A stretch of 20,949 nucleotides of DNA from an uncultured Veillonella sp. GTDB lineage: Bacteria; Bacillota; Negativicutes; Veillonellales; Veillonellaceae. Below are positions 1 to 6,759 of this stretch, piece after piece (within the stretch, counting starts at the first letter, position 1; each line of letters opens with the position of its first letter). The position numbers and the translations under genes are program-made. The notes below the pieces were generated by a model. It saw nothing but the letters and a program-made list of their open reading frames with translations. It was not told the DNA's origin and did not search any database. The DNA lies in the NCBI GenBank assembly GCA_900552715.1, contig USAV01000022.1:1-20949 (forward strand), written 5' to 3'.

Positions 1-13
1 ACTTTCGTTTCCG

Positions 14-58
14 CACCCGCATAGCGGGTGGTTTAATGATTCGCGACTACGTCGCGAA
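14..58. repeat. Pair of GC-rich palindromes
   Basis: Two perfect inverted repeats lie 9 bases apart. The first has 7-bp arms at 14-20 and 24-30 with a 3-base loop. The second has 8-bp arms (TTCGCGAC/GTCGCGAA) at 40-47 and 51-58, also with a 3-base loop. Neither is followed by a T-run on either strand, so they do not look like intrinsic terminators. They stand out as GC-rich against an AT-rich background. They could be part of a dispersed intergenic repeat or the end of a structured element that begins outside the window. Confidence 0.55.
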
Positions 59-71
59 CCAGTCTAAAGAC

Positions 72-104
72 AATAAAAAAAGCGCCCATACTAAGTATGA
101 GCGC
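72..104 (-). terminator. Intrinsic terminator of the TonB-C gene pair
   Basis: Read on the minus strand, a 10-bp stem (GCGCTCATAC / GTATGGGCGC, one G-U pair, loop TTA) is followed directly by seven T residues. It starts 7 bases after the stop codon of the 111-458 gene. Confidence 0.9.
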
Positions 105-110
105 CTTTGA

Positions 111-458
111 TTATTTTCTAAAATCAATATATTCAGTTTTAGAAGATGCTACAGGATTACCATTGGAGTCTGTAGCCGGGTTGAAACGCCATGTGGAGAT
201 TTTCTCAACAAGAGCCTCATCAAGAGCAGTAACCCCACTAGATTTTACAACCTCTACGTCCCCTACAGAGCCATCTTCATTGATGGTAAAACGCACATCT
301 GCACTTTGAATCGAATCGCCATAACCAGCAATATTAATTTGATCTACAGATGGTGTAGATATCGCTACAGGCAATTGAAATGGAGCCGCCAACACAGTGG
401 CTGCCATACTCGTTGCAAACAATGCGCTTAATACAGTACAACGCAACACTTTATTCAT
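111..458 (-). CDS. Small secreted TonB C-terminal-domain protein
   Basis: The protein has about 115 residues. An N-terminal signal peptide (basic MNKVLR, then a hydrophobic stretch ending near VLAA) is followed by a single TonB C-terminal-like domain. The family pattern is visible as DVEVVKSSG, then LDEALVEKISTWRFNPA, the usual SSG...aLDeA...WrF.PA signature of TonB family proteins. No proline-rich spacer or uncleaved membrane anchor is apparent, so it is unlikely to be a classical ExbBD-coupled TonB. It is more likely a free periplasmic protein that may bind outer-membrane receptors or another envelope partner. The start is the ATG at 458, because AAGGAG lies 6 bases upstream; a GTG one codon earlier is too close to that site. 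It follows its paralogue by only 10 bases and ends in a terminator, so the two form an operon. The ligand or partner is unknown. Confidence 0.85.
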   Translation of the reverse strand: MNKVLRCTVLSALFATSMAATVLAAPFQLPVAISTPSVDQINIAGYGDSIQSADVRFTINEDGSVGDVEVVKSSGVTALDEALVEKISTWRFNPATDSNGNPVASSKTEYIDFRK

Positions 459-468
459 CACATTCTCC

Positions 469-846
469 TTATTTAGCTGTTACAGCTTGTTTAGGTAGAG
501 TAATTGTCATCCCAATAATAGATTCATGAGCCTTTTGGTCTACGCCGATAGCAGGTGTAAATTTCCATTGTAGAATGGCTTTCTTCACTGCTTCATCAAT
601 TGGAGCATAGCCAGAGGAACGTTCTACGAATACGTTTTTAACATTCCCTTTTTTATCAATTAAGAAGCGTACGCGCATATTAGGCGCTACTGTAGCTGTT
701 TGAGGAACCTCAGGCAACTCAGGTTTTACAATTTCCACTTCGCGCGGAGATTCTAAGAACTTAGCCGCATCAGCTGTATAGTTACCTAATACGCCAAAGG
801 ATGCAACAAGTAAAGCCGCCGCAGTGAATCGGAATAATTTATTCAT
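469..846 (-). CDS. Small secreted TonB C-terminal-domain protein (paralogue)
   Basis: This is a 125-residue protein with a signal peptide (MNKLFRFT, hydrophobic core, likely cleavage near ADAA). After a short proline/glutamate segment (KPELPEVPQ) comes a TonB C-terminal-like domain: RVRFLIDKKGNVKNVFV, then ERSSG, then IDEAVKKAILQWKFTPA. It resembles the downstream gene in domain and layout, so the pair probably arose by duplication. The ATG at 846 has AAGGAGG at good spacing. The downstream gene's Shine-Dalgarno sequence overlaps this gene's stop codon, which suggests translational coupling. A full TonB would carry an N-terminal transmembrane anchor and a long Pro-rich spacer; both are reduced or missing. 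A periplasmic accessory role in TonB-type transport or envelope assembly is an inference. Confidence 0.85.
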   Translation of the reverse strand: MNKLFRFTAAALLVASFGVLGNYTADAAKFLESPREVEIVKPELPEVPQTATVAPNMRVRFLIDKKGNVKNVFVERSSGYAPIDEAVKKAILQWKFTPAIGVDQKAHESIIGMTITLPKQAVTAK

Positions 847-925
847 AATATGCCTCCTTATTTATTGTAAGTCTATGAATAATATCATACTAAATAAAGA
901 TGAATATTTAAAGAACATTTTCTTA

Positions 926-954
926 TTGATAAAATTTCTCATTTGTGATATATT
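926..954 (+). promoter_or_regulatory. Sigma-70-type promoter of the 31-aa ORF transcript
   Basis: TTGATA (926-931) and TATATT (949-954) are separated by 17 bases, with TG at 946-947 giving an extended -10. Transcription would start near 961, 66 bases before the small ORF. A short dyad CATATCA/TGATATG (981-997) lies in the leader. Confidence 0.7.
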
Positions 955-1026
955 AGTACCAAGATAACTGTTCGGACTCACATATCAGGTTGATATGACA
1001 AAAAAATTACACAAAGGAGATTCATC

Positions 1027-1122
1027 ATGAGACGTAGAAAGCGTATTCAAATGAAGGTCATGATGGTACTTGGTATTGTTGCCCTCATTGGGCCAAACCA
1101 TCTACAATCTCTCATCCACTAA
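1027..1122 (+). CDS. 31-aa basic/hydrophobic small protein or leader peptide
   Basis: An ATG with AAAGGAG 7 bases upstream opens a 31-codon frame that ends in TAA. The peptide begins with a very basic block, MRRRKRIQMK. A hydrophobic stretch VMMVLGIVALIG follows, and the tail is PNHLQSLIH. That is the shape of a small membrane-associated peptide. The frame sits in its own transcription unit: promoter at 926-954, intrinsic terminator at 1161-1189. It lies just upstream of the metal-importer operon on the same strand, so it could be a leader peptide for attenuation (note four Arg codons in the first six) or an independent small membrane protein. No known family is recognised. The gene call rests on the Shine-Dalgarno sequence, promoter and terminator together. 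Confidence 0.6.
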   Translation: MRRRKRIQMKVMMVLGIVALIGPNHLQSLIH

Positions 1123-1160
1123 ACGATCGTGACCTTAGTAGAAGAACGTATAACTGCCAC

Positions 1161-1189
1161 TAGCCGCTACGTTAGTAGCGGCTATTTTT
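1161..1189 (+). terminator. Intrinsic terminator between small ORF and metal importer
   Basis: A perfect 10-bp stem TAGCCGCTAC/GTAGCGGCTA with loop GTTA (1161-1184) is followed by a T-run ending at 1189. It lies 38 bases after the 31-aa ORF and 72 bases before the substrate-binding protein gene. It either ends the small transcript or attenuates readthrough into the importer. Confidence 0.85.
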
Positions 1190-1208
1190 CCGTTTAAATT
1201 AAGGGTAA

Positions 1209-1236
1209 TTAACAAAATAACTAAAGACTTTAAATT
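1209..1236 (+). promoter_or_regulatory. Possible promoter of the metal importer operon
   Basis: TTAACA (1209-1214) and TAAATT (1231-1236) are separated by 16 bases, just after the upstream terminator and 25 bases before the start codon. Both hexamers are imperfect. The surrounding AT-rich sequence shows no convincing MntR, Fur or Zur operator by eye. Confidence 0.4.
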
Positions 1237-1261
1237 TACTAACTAAAAAAGGAGGTTTATT

Positions 1262-2203
1262 ATGAAATTCAATCGAATCTTACTAATCGTCGTATCATTA
1301 GCACTTATGTTATTCGCATTAGCAGGCTGTGGAAAAGATGCAGCCCAAGACAATCAGAAAAAATTAAATGTTGTAGCTACTACTACAATGTTAACGGATT
1401 TAGTAAAAGAAATTGGCGGTGACCATGTGTCTGTACAAGGGCTCATGGGGCCTGGCGTAGACCCTCACCTCTATCAAGCGAGCGCCGGCGATGTAACAAC
1501 TATGTCTAAAGCAGATGTTGTGGTGTACAACGGCATTCACTTAGAAGGTAAAATGGGTTCCATTTTTGACAATTTAACAAAACAAAATAAAGCTACTATC
1601 CGCGTATCCGACGCTATTGATTCAGCCACTCTACTCGACTTTGATGAAGAAGATGGCGTGAAAACTAAAGATCCTCATATTTGGTTCGATGTAGCTAACT
1701 GGAAACTAGCAGCAAAAGCAGTCTATGAAGGTCTTGCTAAAGCAGATCCAGCTCACAAAGAGGATTTCAAAAAACGCTATGATGCATACCTCACTAAATT
1801 AGATGAAACAGATGCATACATCAAAGCACAAGCAGAATCGATTCCTAAAGAATCTCGCGTACTCGTAACAGCACACGATGCGTTCCAATACTTTGCTCGC
1901 GCTTATGGCTTTGAAGTAAAAGGTTTGCAAGGTGTAAGTACTGCTACAGAAGCTGGCACACAAGATGTGAATGAACTTGTTCAATTTATCGTAGATCACA
2001 AAATTAAAGCGATCTTCGTAGAATCTTCTGTACCACACAAAACAATTGAAGCCGTTCAAGAAGCAGCTAAGGCTAAAGGCTGGAACGTTGCTATCGGTGG
2101 TGAATTATACTCCGACTCCCTCGGTTCTGAAGGCACTGAAGGCGGCACATATATCGGTATGGTAAAAGCCAATATCGATACCATCGTTAAAGCACTTAAA
2201 TAA
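1262..2203 (+). CDS. Metal ABC transporter substrate-binding lipoprotein (TroA/ZnuA/MntA family)
   Basis: This 313-residue cluster A-I binding protein captures a divalent metal (Mn, Zn or Fe) and hands it to the membrane permeases. The signal peptide ends in a lipobox LAGC with the lipidated cysteine at residue 23. By comparison with TroA and PsaA the four metal ligands are visible: His69 (DPHLYQ), His139 (KDPHIWFD), His205 (TAHDAFQYF) and Asp285 (LYSDSLG). The third ligand is His, as in TroA and zinc binders, not Glu as in PsaA; this argues against assuming strict Mn specificity. The C-terminal lobe includes the family segment FVESSVPHKTIEAV. AAAGGAGG lies upstream of the ATG. The ATPase gene follows after 22 bases, so this is the first gene of a four-gene importer operon. 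Confidence 0.93.
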   Translation: MKFNRILLIVVSLALMLFALAGCGKDAAQDNQKKLNVVATTTMLTDLVKEIGGDHVSVQGLMGPGVDPHLYQASAGDVTTMSKADVVVYNGIHLEGKMGSIFDNLTKQNKATIRVSDAIDSATLLDFDEEDGVKTKDPHIWFDVANWKLAAKAVYEGLAKADPAHKEDFKKRYDAYLTKLDETDAYIKAQAESIPKESRVLVTAHDAFQYFARAYGFEVKGLQGVSTATEAGTQDVNELVQFIVDHKIKAIFVESSVPHKTIEAVQEAAKAKGWNVAIGGELYSDSLGSEGTEGGTYIGMVKANIDTIVKALK

Positions 2204-2225
2204 ACAATGATAAAAGGAGGTCTCT

Positions 2226-2957
2226 ATGGAATGGGCCGTTGAAGTTGAAGATATGACCGTAGCCTATACGACAAAACCCGTATTATGGGACGTAGATATG
2301 AAGGTGCCCATCGGTTCCTTAGCGGCTATCGTCGGCCCTAATGGAGCCGGAAAATCTACATTATTAAAGGCCATGCTTGGCCTATTAACAGTTATCTCAG
2401 GGAGTGTTAAGTTTTATATCGATCACCACTTAGCGATGGACAAACATGATTACAAAAAAATCGCTTATGTCCCGCAAAGTGGTAGTGTCGACTGGGACTT
2501 CCCTACTACCGTATTAGACGTCGTACTCATGGGCCGTTATGGTCATCTTGGTTGGTTCAAACGACCTAGTAAAAAGGATAAAGAACTAGCCCTCTCTATG
2601 ATCGACAAAATGGGCATGAGTGACTATGTAAACAGACAAATCCGTCAACTTTCAGGAGGACAACAACAGCGTGTATTCTTAGCTCGTGCTCTCGTACAAG
2701 AGGCAGATATTTACCTCATGGACGAGCCTTTCAAAGGCGTCGACAAAACGACAGAACACGCTATTATTTCCCTGTTACAAGAAATGAAAGCGCGCGGCAA
2801 AACAGTGATCGTCGTGCACCACGATTTAAATACGGTACCTCAATATTTTGACTGGGTAACGATGGTGAACAAACAGACTGTTGCCTATGGTCCTGTAGCA
2901 GATACGTTTACGGAAGAAGCCATCGAGCGCACCTACGGCAAGGGGAGGATTGTATGA
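2226..2957 (+). CDS. Metal ABC transporter ATP-binding protein
   Basis: This 243-residue ATPase powers the importer from the cytoplasmic face. All motifs are intact: Walker A GPNGAGKST at 37-45, Q-loop Gln84 in YVPQ, signature LSGGQQQR at 142-149, Walker B IYLMDEP at 162-168 with catalytic Glu167, and the H-loop His199 in VVHHDL. The sequence FPTTVLDVVLMGRYGH after the Q-loop is typical of the Mn/Zn/Fe importer subfamily (TroB/MntB/ZnuC). AAAGGAGG precedes the ATG. The stop codon overlaps the start of the first permease gene (ATGA), which indicates translational coupling. Confidence 0.95.
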   Translation: MEWAVEVEDMTVAYTTKPVLWDVDMKVPIGSLAAIVGPNGAGKSTLLKAMLGLLTVISGSVKFYIDHHLAMDKHDYKKIAYVPQSGSVDWDFPTTVLDVVLMGRYGHLGWFKRPSKKDKELALSMIDKMGMSDYVNRQIRQLSGGQQQRVFLARALVQEADIYLMDEPFKGVDKTTEHAIISLLQEMKARGKTVIVVHHDLNTVPQYFDWVTMVNKQTVAYGPVADTFTEEAIERTYGKGRIV

Positions 2958-3919
2958 CTATACTCCAATCCTATACGACGCAGATGGTATTACTCGGCAC
3001 GGCGCTCTTAGGTCTCGCCAGTGGTATTGCGGGCACCTTCGCAGTACTGCGCAAGGAAAGCCTCATTGGTGACGGTCTCTCCCATGCGGCACTACCTGGT
3101 GTAGTTATCGCCTTTTTGCTGACAGGCATTAAGGATATCGAAGTCCTCATCGCTGGGGCCGCCCTATCCTCGATTGCTGCAGCTTGGCTCATTACCATTA
3201 CCGTCGAAAACAGTAAAATCAAATTCGATGGCGCTTTGGCCACAATCTTATCGGCATTCTTTGGGCTCGGCATGGTCCTCCTCACCTACGTGCAAAGTCT
3301 AAATAATGCAGGGCAAGCGGGACTTTCAAAATTTATATTTGGACAGGCAGCCACCATATTAGCTCGTGATGTGTACATTACATCGGCGGCAGCACTCATC
3401 ATCATCGTGTTAACTGCACTATTTTGGAAGGAACTAAAACTCATCTCCTTCGACGTAGAATATGCCAAAACATTACAAATTCCTGTCACCTTTACCCTCA
3501 TTTTGTATCGTTCGCTACTGATCATGACCATCATCATCGGCATTCAATCAGTAGGTGCTATCTTGATTAGCTCTCTACTCATTGCACCTGCAGTAGGGGC
3601 CCGTCAATGGACGAACAAGCTCGGTACCATGTGTATACTAGCGGGATTCTTCGGCATGGTATCTGCCATCGGCGGCACTATCTGGAGTACAACCGTACAA
3701 AAACTACCTACAGGACCTGCCATCATCGTCATCCTATCGGCTATCGTTCTATTGAGCCTCATTTTTGCCCCTAATAGAGGCATCTTGTGGCAATATCGTA
3801 AAAACAAACAATCAAAACAAGCTTTATTATCTGAAACTGCAAGAATAAGCCCCGCTGATTTACAACAAAAGATATATAGAGCTGAGAGAGGGCAACCTCG
3901 TATAGGAGGTGCCCAATGA
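2954..3919 (+). CDS. Metal ABC transporter permease 1 (ABC-3 family)
   Basis: This 321-residue integral membrane protein of the TroC/MntC/ZnuB family has about eight or nine hydrophobic segments. Conserved family stretches include DGLSHAALPGV at 40-50, the FGQAATI loop near 129-135, and SVGAILISSLLIAPAVGAR at 199-217. After the last membrane helix (PTGPAIIVILSAIVLLSLIF) there is a hydrophilic tail of about 45 residues rich in Lys, Gln and Arg. The tail shows no clear domain and makes the protein slightly longer than a minimal permease. The start overlaps the ATPase stop by 4 bases, and the end overlaps the next permease start by 4 bases (ATGA). It probably pairs with the second permease to form the channel. 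Confidence 0.93.
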   Translation: MTILQSYTTQMVLLGTALLGLASGIAGTFAVLRKESLIGDGLSHAALPGVVIAFLLTGIKDIEVLIAGAALSSIAAAWLITITVENSKIKFDGALATILSAFFGLGMVLLTYVQSLNNAGQAGLSKFIFGQAATILARDVYITSAAALIIIVLTALFWKELKLISFDVEYAKTLQIPVTFTLILYRSLLIMTIIIGIQSVGAILISSLLIAPAVGARQWTNKLGTMCILAGFFGMVSAIGGTIWSTTVQKLPTGPAIIVILSAIVLLSLIFAPNRGILWQYRKNKQSKQALLSETARISPADLQQKIYRAERGQPRIGGAQ

Positions 3920-5016
3920 CAGTACATACAGAGATTTTACTCATTGCCATTGCGGTATCTATCGCGTGCGCCATTCCTGGTGTATTCCTCGTGCTGCGCC
4001 GCATGTCCATGATGGCCGACGCCATTACGCACACCGTATTCCTCGGCATCGTGCTCGCCTTCTTTGTGACGGAAAACTTAAACTCACCCTTACTTCTAGT
4101 AGGGGCAACCGTAGTCGGCGTAGGAACGGTGTGGCTTACAGAGATGATTCATAACACGGGCCTCGTCAACGAAGACGCGTCCATTGGTATCATCTTCCCC
4201 CTTCTATTCTCCATTGCCATCATCCTCGTCAGTCTCTATAGCGGCAACGCACACCTTGACGTAGATACGGCACTTCTAGGGGAAATCGCATTCGCCCCAT
4301 TCGACAGATGGATTATAAACGGCACTGACTTAGGGCCCGTATCGCTATGGATTTCCCTAGGGGTAGCGCTTATCAACCTCGTATTGGTAATGCTCTTCTA
4401 CAAGGAACTGCAACTATCTACCTTTGATCCACTACTAGCAGGACTTTTCGGCTTTATGCCCGCCCTCATCCATTACGTGCTCATGACCATGGTATCCCTC
4501 ACCGTGGTGGCATCCTTCCAAGCGGTCGGCGCCATCCTCGTTATTGGACTCATGATCGGCCCAGCAGTCATCGCTTATTTATGGACCGACTCTGTGAAAG
4601 CCATGCTCATTAGCAGTATCATCATCGGCATTATCTGTGCCGTCATCGGTACGGAAGTTGCTTTCACACTAGACGTATCCATTGCAGGCGCTATCGCAAC
4701 GACCATAGGACTCGCCCTATTAATCGCCGTTATATGTACGCCAAAGACGGGCTATATCGCCACCTATCGGCGCCAACGCCACTTGCGCCGTCACTATCGA
4801 GAAATGATGATGCTCTGTCACATCTATACCCATATGAATACGCCAATCGCGGCCACAGAAAATGGCATCGGCACCATTCACGAACACCTGAATTGGAAGC
4901 CAGACTATACACACCAAGCCGCATCACACCTTAAGAAACAAGGTCTCTTGTATGTGACAAATGGGTACTACATGCTCACCGATAAAGGTGTAGCGCAGGT
5001 AAAGGAAATTATTTAA
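3916..5016 (+). CDS. Metal ABC transporter permease 2 with C-terminal DtxR-like winged-helix domain
   Basis: Residues 1 to about 275 form an ABC-3 family metal permease, with THTVFLGIVLAFF near 39-51, NEDASIGIIFPLLFSI at 85-100, and AVGAILVIGLMIGPAVIA at 203-220. A strongly basic linker RRQRHLRRHYRE (285-296) follows. The last 70 residues read like a winged helix: helix LCHIYTHM, helix TIHEHLNW, recognition-like helix YTHQAASHLKKQGLL (331-345), then wing YVTNGYYMLTDKG. This is the pattern of the DNA-binding half of DtxR/MntR regulators, without their metal-binding dimerisation domain. Related permease-regulator fusions are known, for example chlamydial YtgCR. The domain may sense or regulate at the membrane, or be released; that is inference. 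AGGAGG precedes the ATG. Confidence 0.9.
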   Translation: MTVHTEILLIAIAVSIACAIPGVFLVLRRMSMMADAITHTVFLGIVLAFFVTENLNSPLLLVGATVVGVGTVWLTEMIHNTGLVNEDASIGIIFPLLFSIAIILVSLYSGNAHLDVDTALLGEIAFAPFDRWIINGTDLGPVSLWISLGVALINLVLVMLFYKELQLSTFDPLLAGLFGFMPALIHYVLMTMVSLTVVASFQAVGAILVIGLMIGPAVIAYLWTDSVKAMLISSIIIGIICAVIGTEVAFTLDVSIAGAIATTIGLALLIAVICTPKTGYIATYRRQRHLRRHYREMMMLCHIYTHMNTPIAATENGIGTIHEHLNWKPDYTHQAASHLKKQGLLYVTNGYYMLTDKGVAQVKEII

Positions 5017-5049
5017 TTAATTTTATTTAATTAATTTTATTTAATGAAT
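5012..5049. repeat. 14-bp AT-rich tandem repeat over the permease stop codon
   Basis: The unit TTTAATTAATTTTA occurs at 5012-5025 and 5026-5039, followed by a partial third copy with one change (5040-5049). The permease stop codon lies inside the first unit. It may be replication slippage; no function is evident. Confidence 0.75.
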
Positions 5050-5093
5050 GTTAATTAGACGCCTTCAAAAATACATATTTTTTCCCAACAAAA

Positions 5094-5140
5094 AAGAAGC
5101 TGAAATCAATGCAGTCTGCAAGATTTCAGCTTCTTATTTT
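5094..5140. terminator. Bidirectional terminator between convergent genes
   Basis: A perfect 14-bp stem AAGAAGCTGAAATC/GATTTCAGCTTCTT (5094-5107, 5122-5135) has T-rich tracts on both strands: TTCTTATTTT on plus, and six T residues on minus. It serves the metal-importer operon on the plus strand and the 5157-5645 acetyltransferase on the minus strand. Confidence 0.92.
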
Positions 5141-5156
5141 GTATTTAATTATATGG

Positions 5157-5645
5157 CTAGAACACAACACGCATCTGATACCATTTAGCGCCGCCGTGAT
5201 CAGATACAGATTCACCTTCATTTACAAAACCAAACTTAGCGTAATAATGAATCTTTTCTTCCTTACATGTCAAAATTACGCCTTTTCTCTTTTCTTCTCT
5301 AGCCAGTTCAATAAAAGCCTCAATCAACTGACCACCTACGCCGCGATTCCGATATTCTGGCATTGTATTTAAACCAAATATCATCTGCCATGCACCGTTA
5401 GGGTTATGCAAGGATGCATCGGCGAACATCTCATCCGTTAGGACTTCATCATCAGATACAAATCCGTCGATAAAACCGATTGGAATATCGCCGTCAAAAG
5501 CAATCAAAAACTGCCCCGCATAATGGTCTAATCTTTCCTTAAAGGCCTCTCGAGATGCTGCCTCGGCAGGAGGGAAGCAAGTTGCTTCTATATGCGTAAC
5601 TAAATCTAGATCTTTGGTTGTTGCTTTTCGTATTAATATATCCAT
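5157..5645 (-). CDS. GNAT N-acetyltransferase, AANAT-like
   Basis: This 162-residue GCN5-related acetyltransferase would transfer acetyl from acetyl-CoA to an amine. The acetyl-CoA pyrophosphate loop is RNRGVGGQL (99-107), preceded by strand FGLNTMPEY. The C-terminal strand-helix is IHYYAKFGF. The N-terminal segment IEATCFPPAEAASREAF and the tail SVSDHGGAKWYQM resemble arylalkylamine (serotonin-type) N-acetyltransferases, so a small-molecule amine substrate is plausible but unproven. I chose the ATG at 5645 because GGAG lies 6 bases upstream; an in-frame ATG four codons earlier (5657) has no Shine-Dalgarno sequence. A terminator lies between this gene and the next upstream acetyltransferase, so it is probably transcribed separately. 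Confidence 0.88.
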   Translation of the reverse strand: MDILIRKATTKDLDLVTHIEATCFPPAEAASREAFKERLDHYAGQFLIAFDGDIPIGFIDGFVSDDEVLTDEMFADASLHNPNGAWQMIFGLNTMPEYRNRGVGGQLIEAFIELAREEKRKGVILTCKEEKIHYYAKFGFVNEGESVSDHGGAKWYQMRVVF

Positions 5646-5689
5646 ATTCGTCTCCATCGTATTACATATTTTTTAGTATATACCGTTTA

Positions 5690-5731
5690 TAAAACAAAGG
5701 CTACACATTCAATACGTGATGTGTAGCCTTT
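5690..5731 (-). terminator. Intrinsic terminator after the 5738-6157 gene
   Basis: A 13-bp stem (AAAGGCTACACAT/ATGTGTAGCCTTT; 5696-5708, 5719-5731) starts 7 bases after the minus-strand stop codon. On the minus strand it is followed by TTTGTTTTAT. Confidence 0.85.
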
Positions 5732-5737
5732 TCTGTT

Positions 5738-6157
5738 CTACTTTTTCGTATATTTAGGCACATTTCGATACTGCATCGGCAATGAGTTCTCTTTTACCTT
5801 AAATCCATGCTTCTCATAGAAAGGTGCATTAGTGCTATCACCAATCATAACATTAATGTACAAATAAGACTTGTAAACGTCTTTCACCATTTCAAGTAAG
5901 TGGCCTGCAATACCATGTCCCTGATAATCAGGATGCACTAGCACATAATTAATAAAGCACACTAGCTCGCTATCATCCATAACGCGAATCAGACCAACCA
6001 AACGGTCACCGTCCCACGCAGAAATCACACGAGATGAATTCATTAGAGCCTTATGCAATCGATCAGGATACTTCCCTACTACCCAGCGAACTGACAAAAA
6101 CAACTCTGCTACTTGCTGAGGTGTAAAATTTCGTTCTTCTGTATACCTAATCGCCAT
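5738..6157 (-). CDS. GNAT N-acetyltransferase
   Basis: This is a 139-residue single-domain GNAT enzyme. The central strand NYVLVHPDYQ leads into the acetyl-CoA loop QGHGIAGHL (79-87). The C-terminal motif is APFYEKHGFK (111-120). The N-terminal half (FTPQQVAELFLSVRW, then RVISAWDGDRLVGLIRVM) is typical of small GNATs that act on metabolites or antibiotics, but nothing visible fixes the substrate. The ATG at 6157 has GGAGGAG 5 bases upstream. A strong terminator follows. The 107 bases upstream contain inverted repeats, so this gene may have its own promoter and not depend on the upstream GNAT gene. Confidence 0.88.
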   Translation of the reverse strand: MAIRYTEERNFTPQQVAELFLSVRWVVGKYPDRLHKALMNSSRVISAWDGDRLVGLIRVMDDSELVCFINYVLVHPDYQGHGIAGHLLEMVKDVYKSYLYINVMIGDSTNAPFYEKHGFKVKENSLPMQYRNVPKYTKK

Positions 6158-6197
6158 AAAAGCTCCTCCACCAACTCCCGAGAATATGCTATCAAAT

Positions 6198-6261
6198 AAA
6201 TGGTATCTACCATTTAAATAGACTATAAAGACTAAATAAGATCTATTAAACTAAATAGTCT
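6198..6261. repeat. Inverted repeats between two GNAT genes
   Basis: A tight palindrome AAATGGTA/TACCATTT (6198-6205, 6208-6215) lies 43 bases upstream of the 5738-6157 start codon. A wider inverted pair AGACTAT (6220-6226) and ATAGTCT (6255-6261) flanks an AT-rich spacer containing repeated ACTAAATA. There is no T-run, so an operator or a weak hairpin is more likely than a terminator. I could not assign a clear promoter here. Confidence 0.45.
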
Positions 6262-6264
6262 CTA

Positions 6265-6729
6265 TCAATCGAGCTCCTTACTCATATAGATAACATCGTC
6301 CATAGGGTTATGATAATACGGCTCGCATTCAACAAAGCCATGCTTCTTATACAAATGGATCGCTGCTTGCAACGGTTCAATTGTATCTAGCACCATTTCT
6401 TTATATCCATATGCCTTAGCATGGTCCATAATACTTTCAATCAGACGATCACCGAGAGCATAACCACGACCCTCAGGACGCACATAGAGGCGTTTCATTT
6501 CACAACGGGTATCACTATGCTGATAATACGCCACCATGCCGAGCACCACGTTATTATCATCGATAGCAACCAACAACTCACCATTCGGAGCTGTATATTT
6601 CTCAGCAATATCTGCTAGTTCCTTATCTAAATTCTGAAAGGACAAGTCGCGACCGAGCCACTGAGTATACTCGAGAATTAACTCTTTTACCTGATCTAAA
6701 TACGGTTTGCCATCAACTATGTCAATCAT
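6265..6729 (-). CDS. GNAT N-acetyltransferase
   Basis: This is a 154-residue GNAT enzyme. The segment CEMKRLYVRPEGRG (76-89) runs into YALGDRLIESI, which is the beta4-alpha3 acetyl-CoA site. The C-terminal part ETIEPLQAA-like helix (DTIEPLQAAIHLYKKHGF, 115-132) and YHNPMDDVIYMSKEL are usual for this large group of small GNATs often annotated only by domain. The substrate is unknown. The ATG at 6729 has GGAG 5 bases upstream. It lies 30 bases after the EF-Tu-domain-like gene with no terminator between, so it is probably the third gene of an operon 7501 to 6265. Confidence 0.88.
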   Translation of the reverse strand: MIDIVDGKPYLDQVKELILEYTQWLGRDLSFQNLDKELADIAEKYTAPNGELLVAIDDNNVVLGMVAYYQHSDTRCEMKRLYVRPEGRGYALGDRLIESIMDHAKAYGYKEMVLDTIEPLQAAIHLYKKHGFVECEPYYHNPMDDVIYMSKELD

Positions 6730-6759
6730 AAAAACTCCAATGAATATAATGCCTTACAA

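Noticed and set aside
961..1261. yybP-ykoY manganese riboswitch before the metal importer
   Set aside because: I could not find the conserved GGGGAGUA-type elements; only a small dyad and a terminator are present.
2971..4049. Minus-strand open frames opposite the permease genes
   Set aside because: They are low-complexity Met/Ser/Ala-rich frames that mirror the hydrophobic permease codons; the plus-strand genes have overlapping ATGA junctions and clear family motifs.
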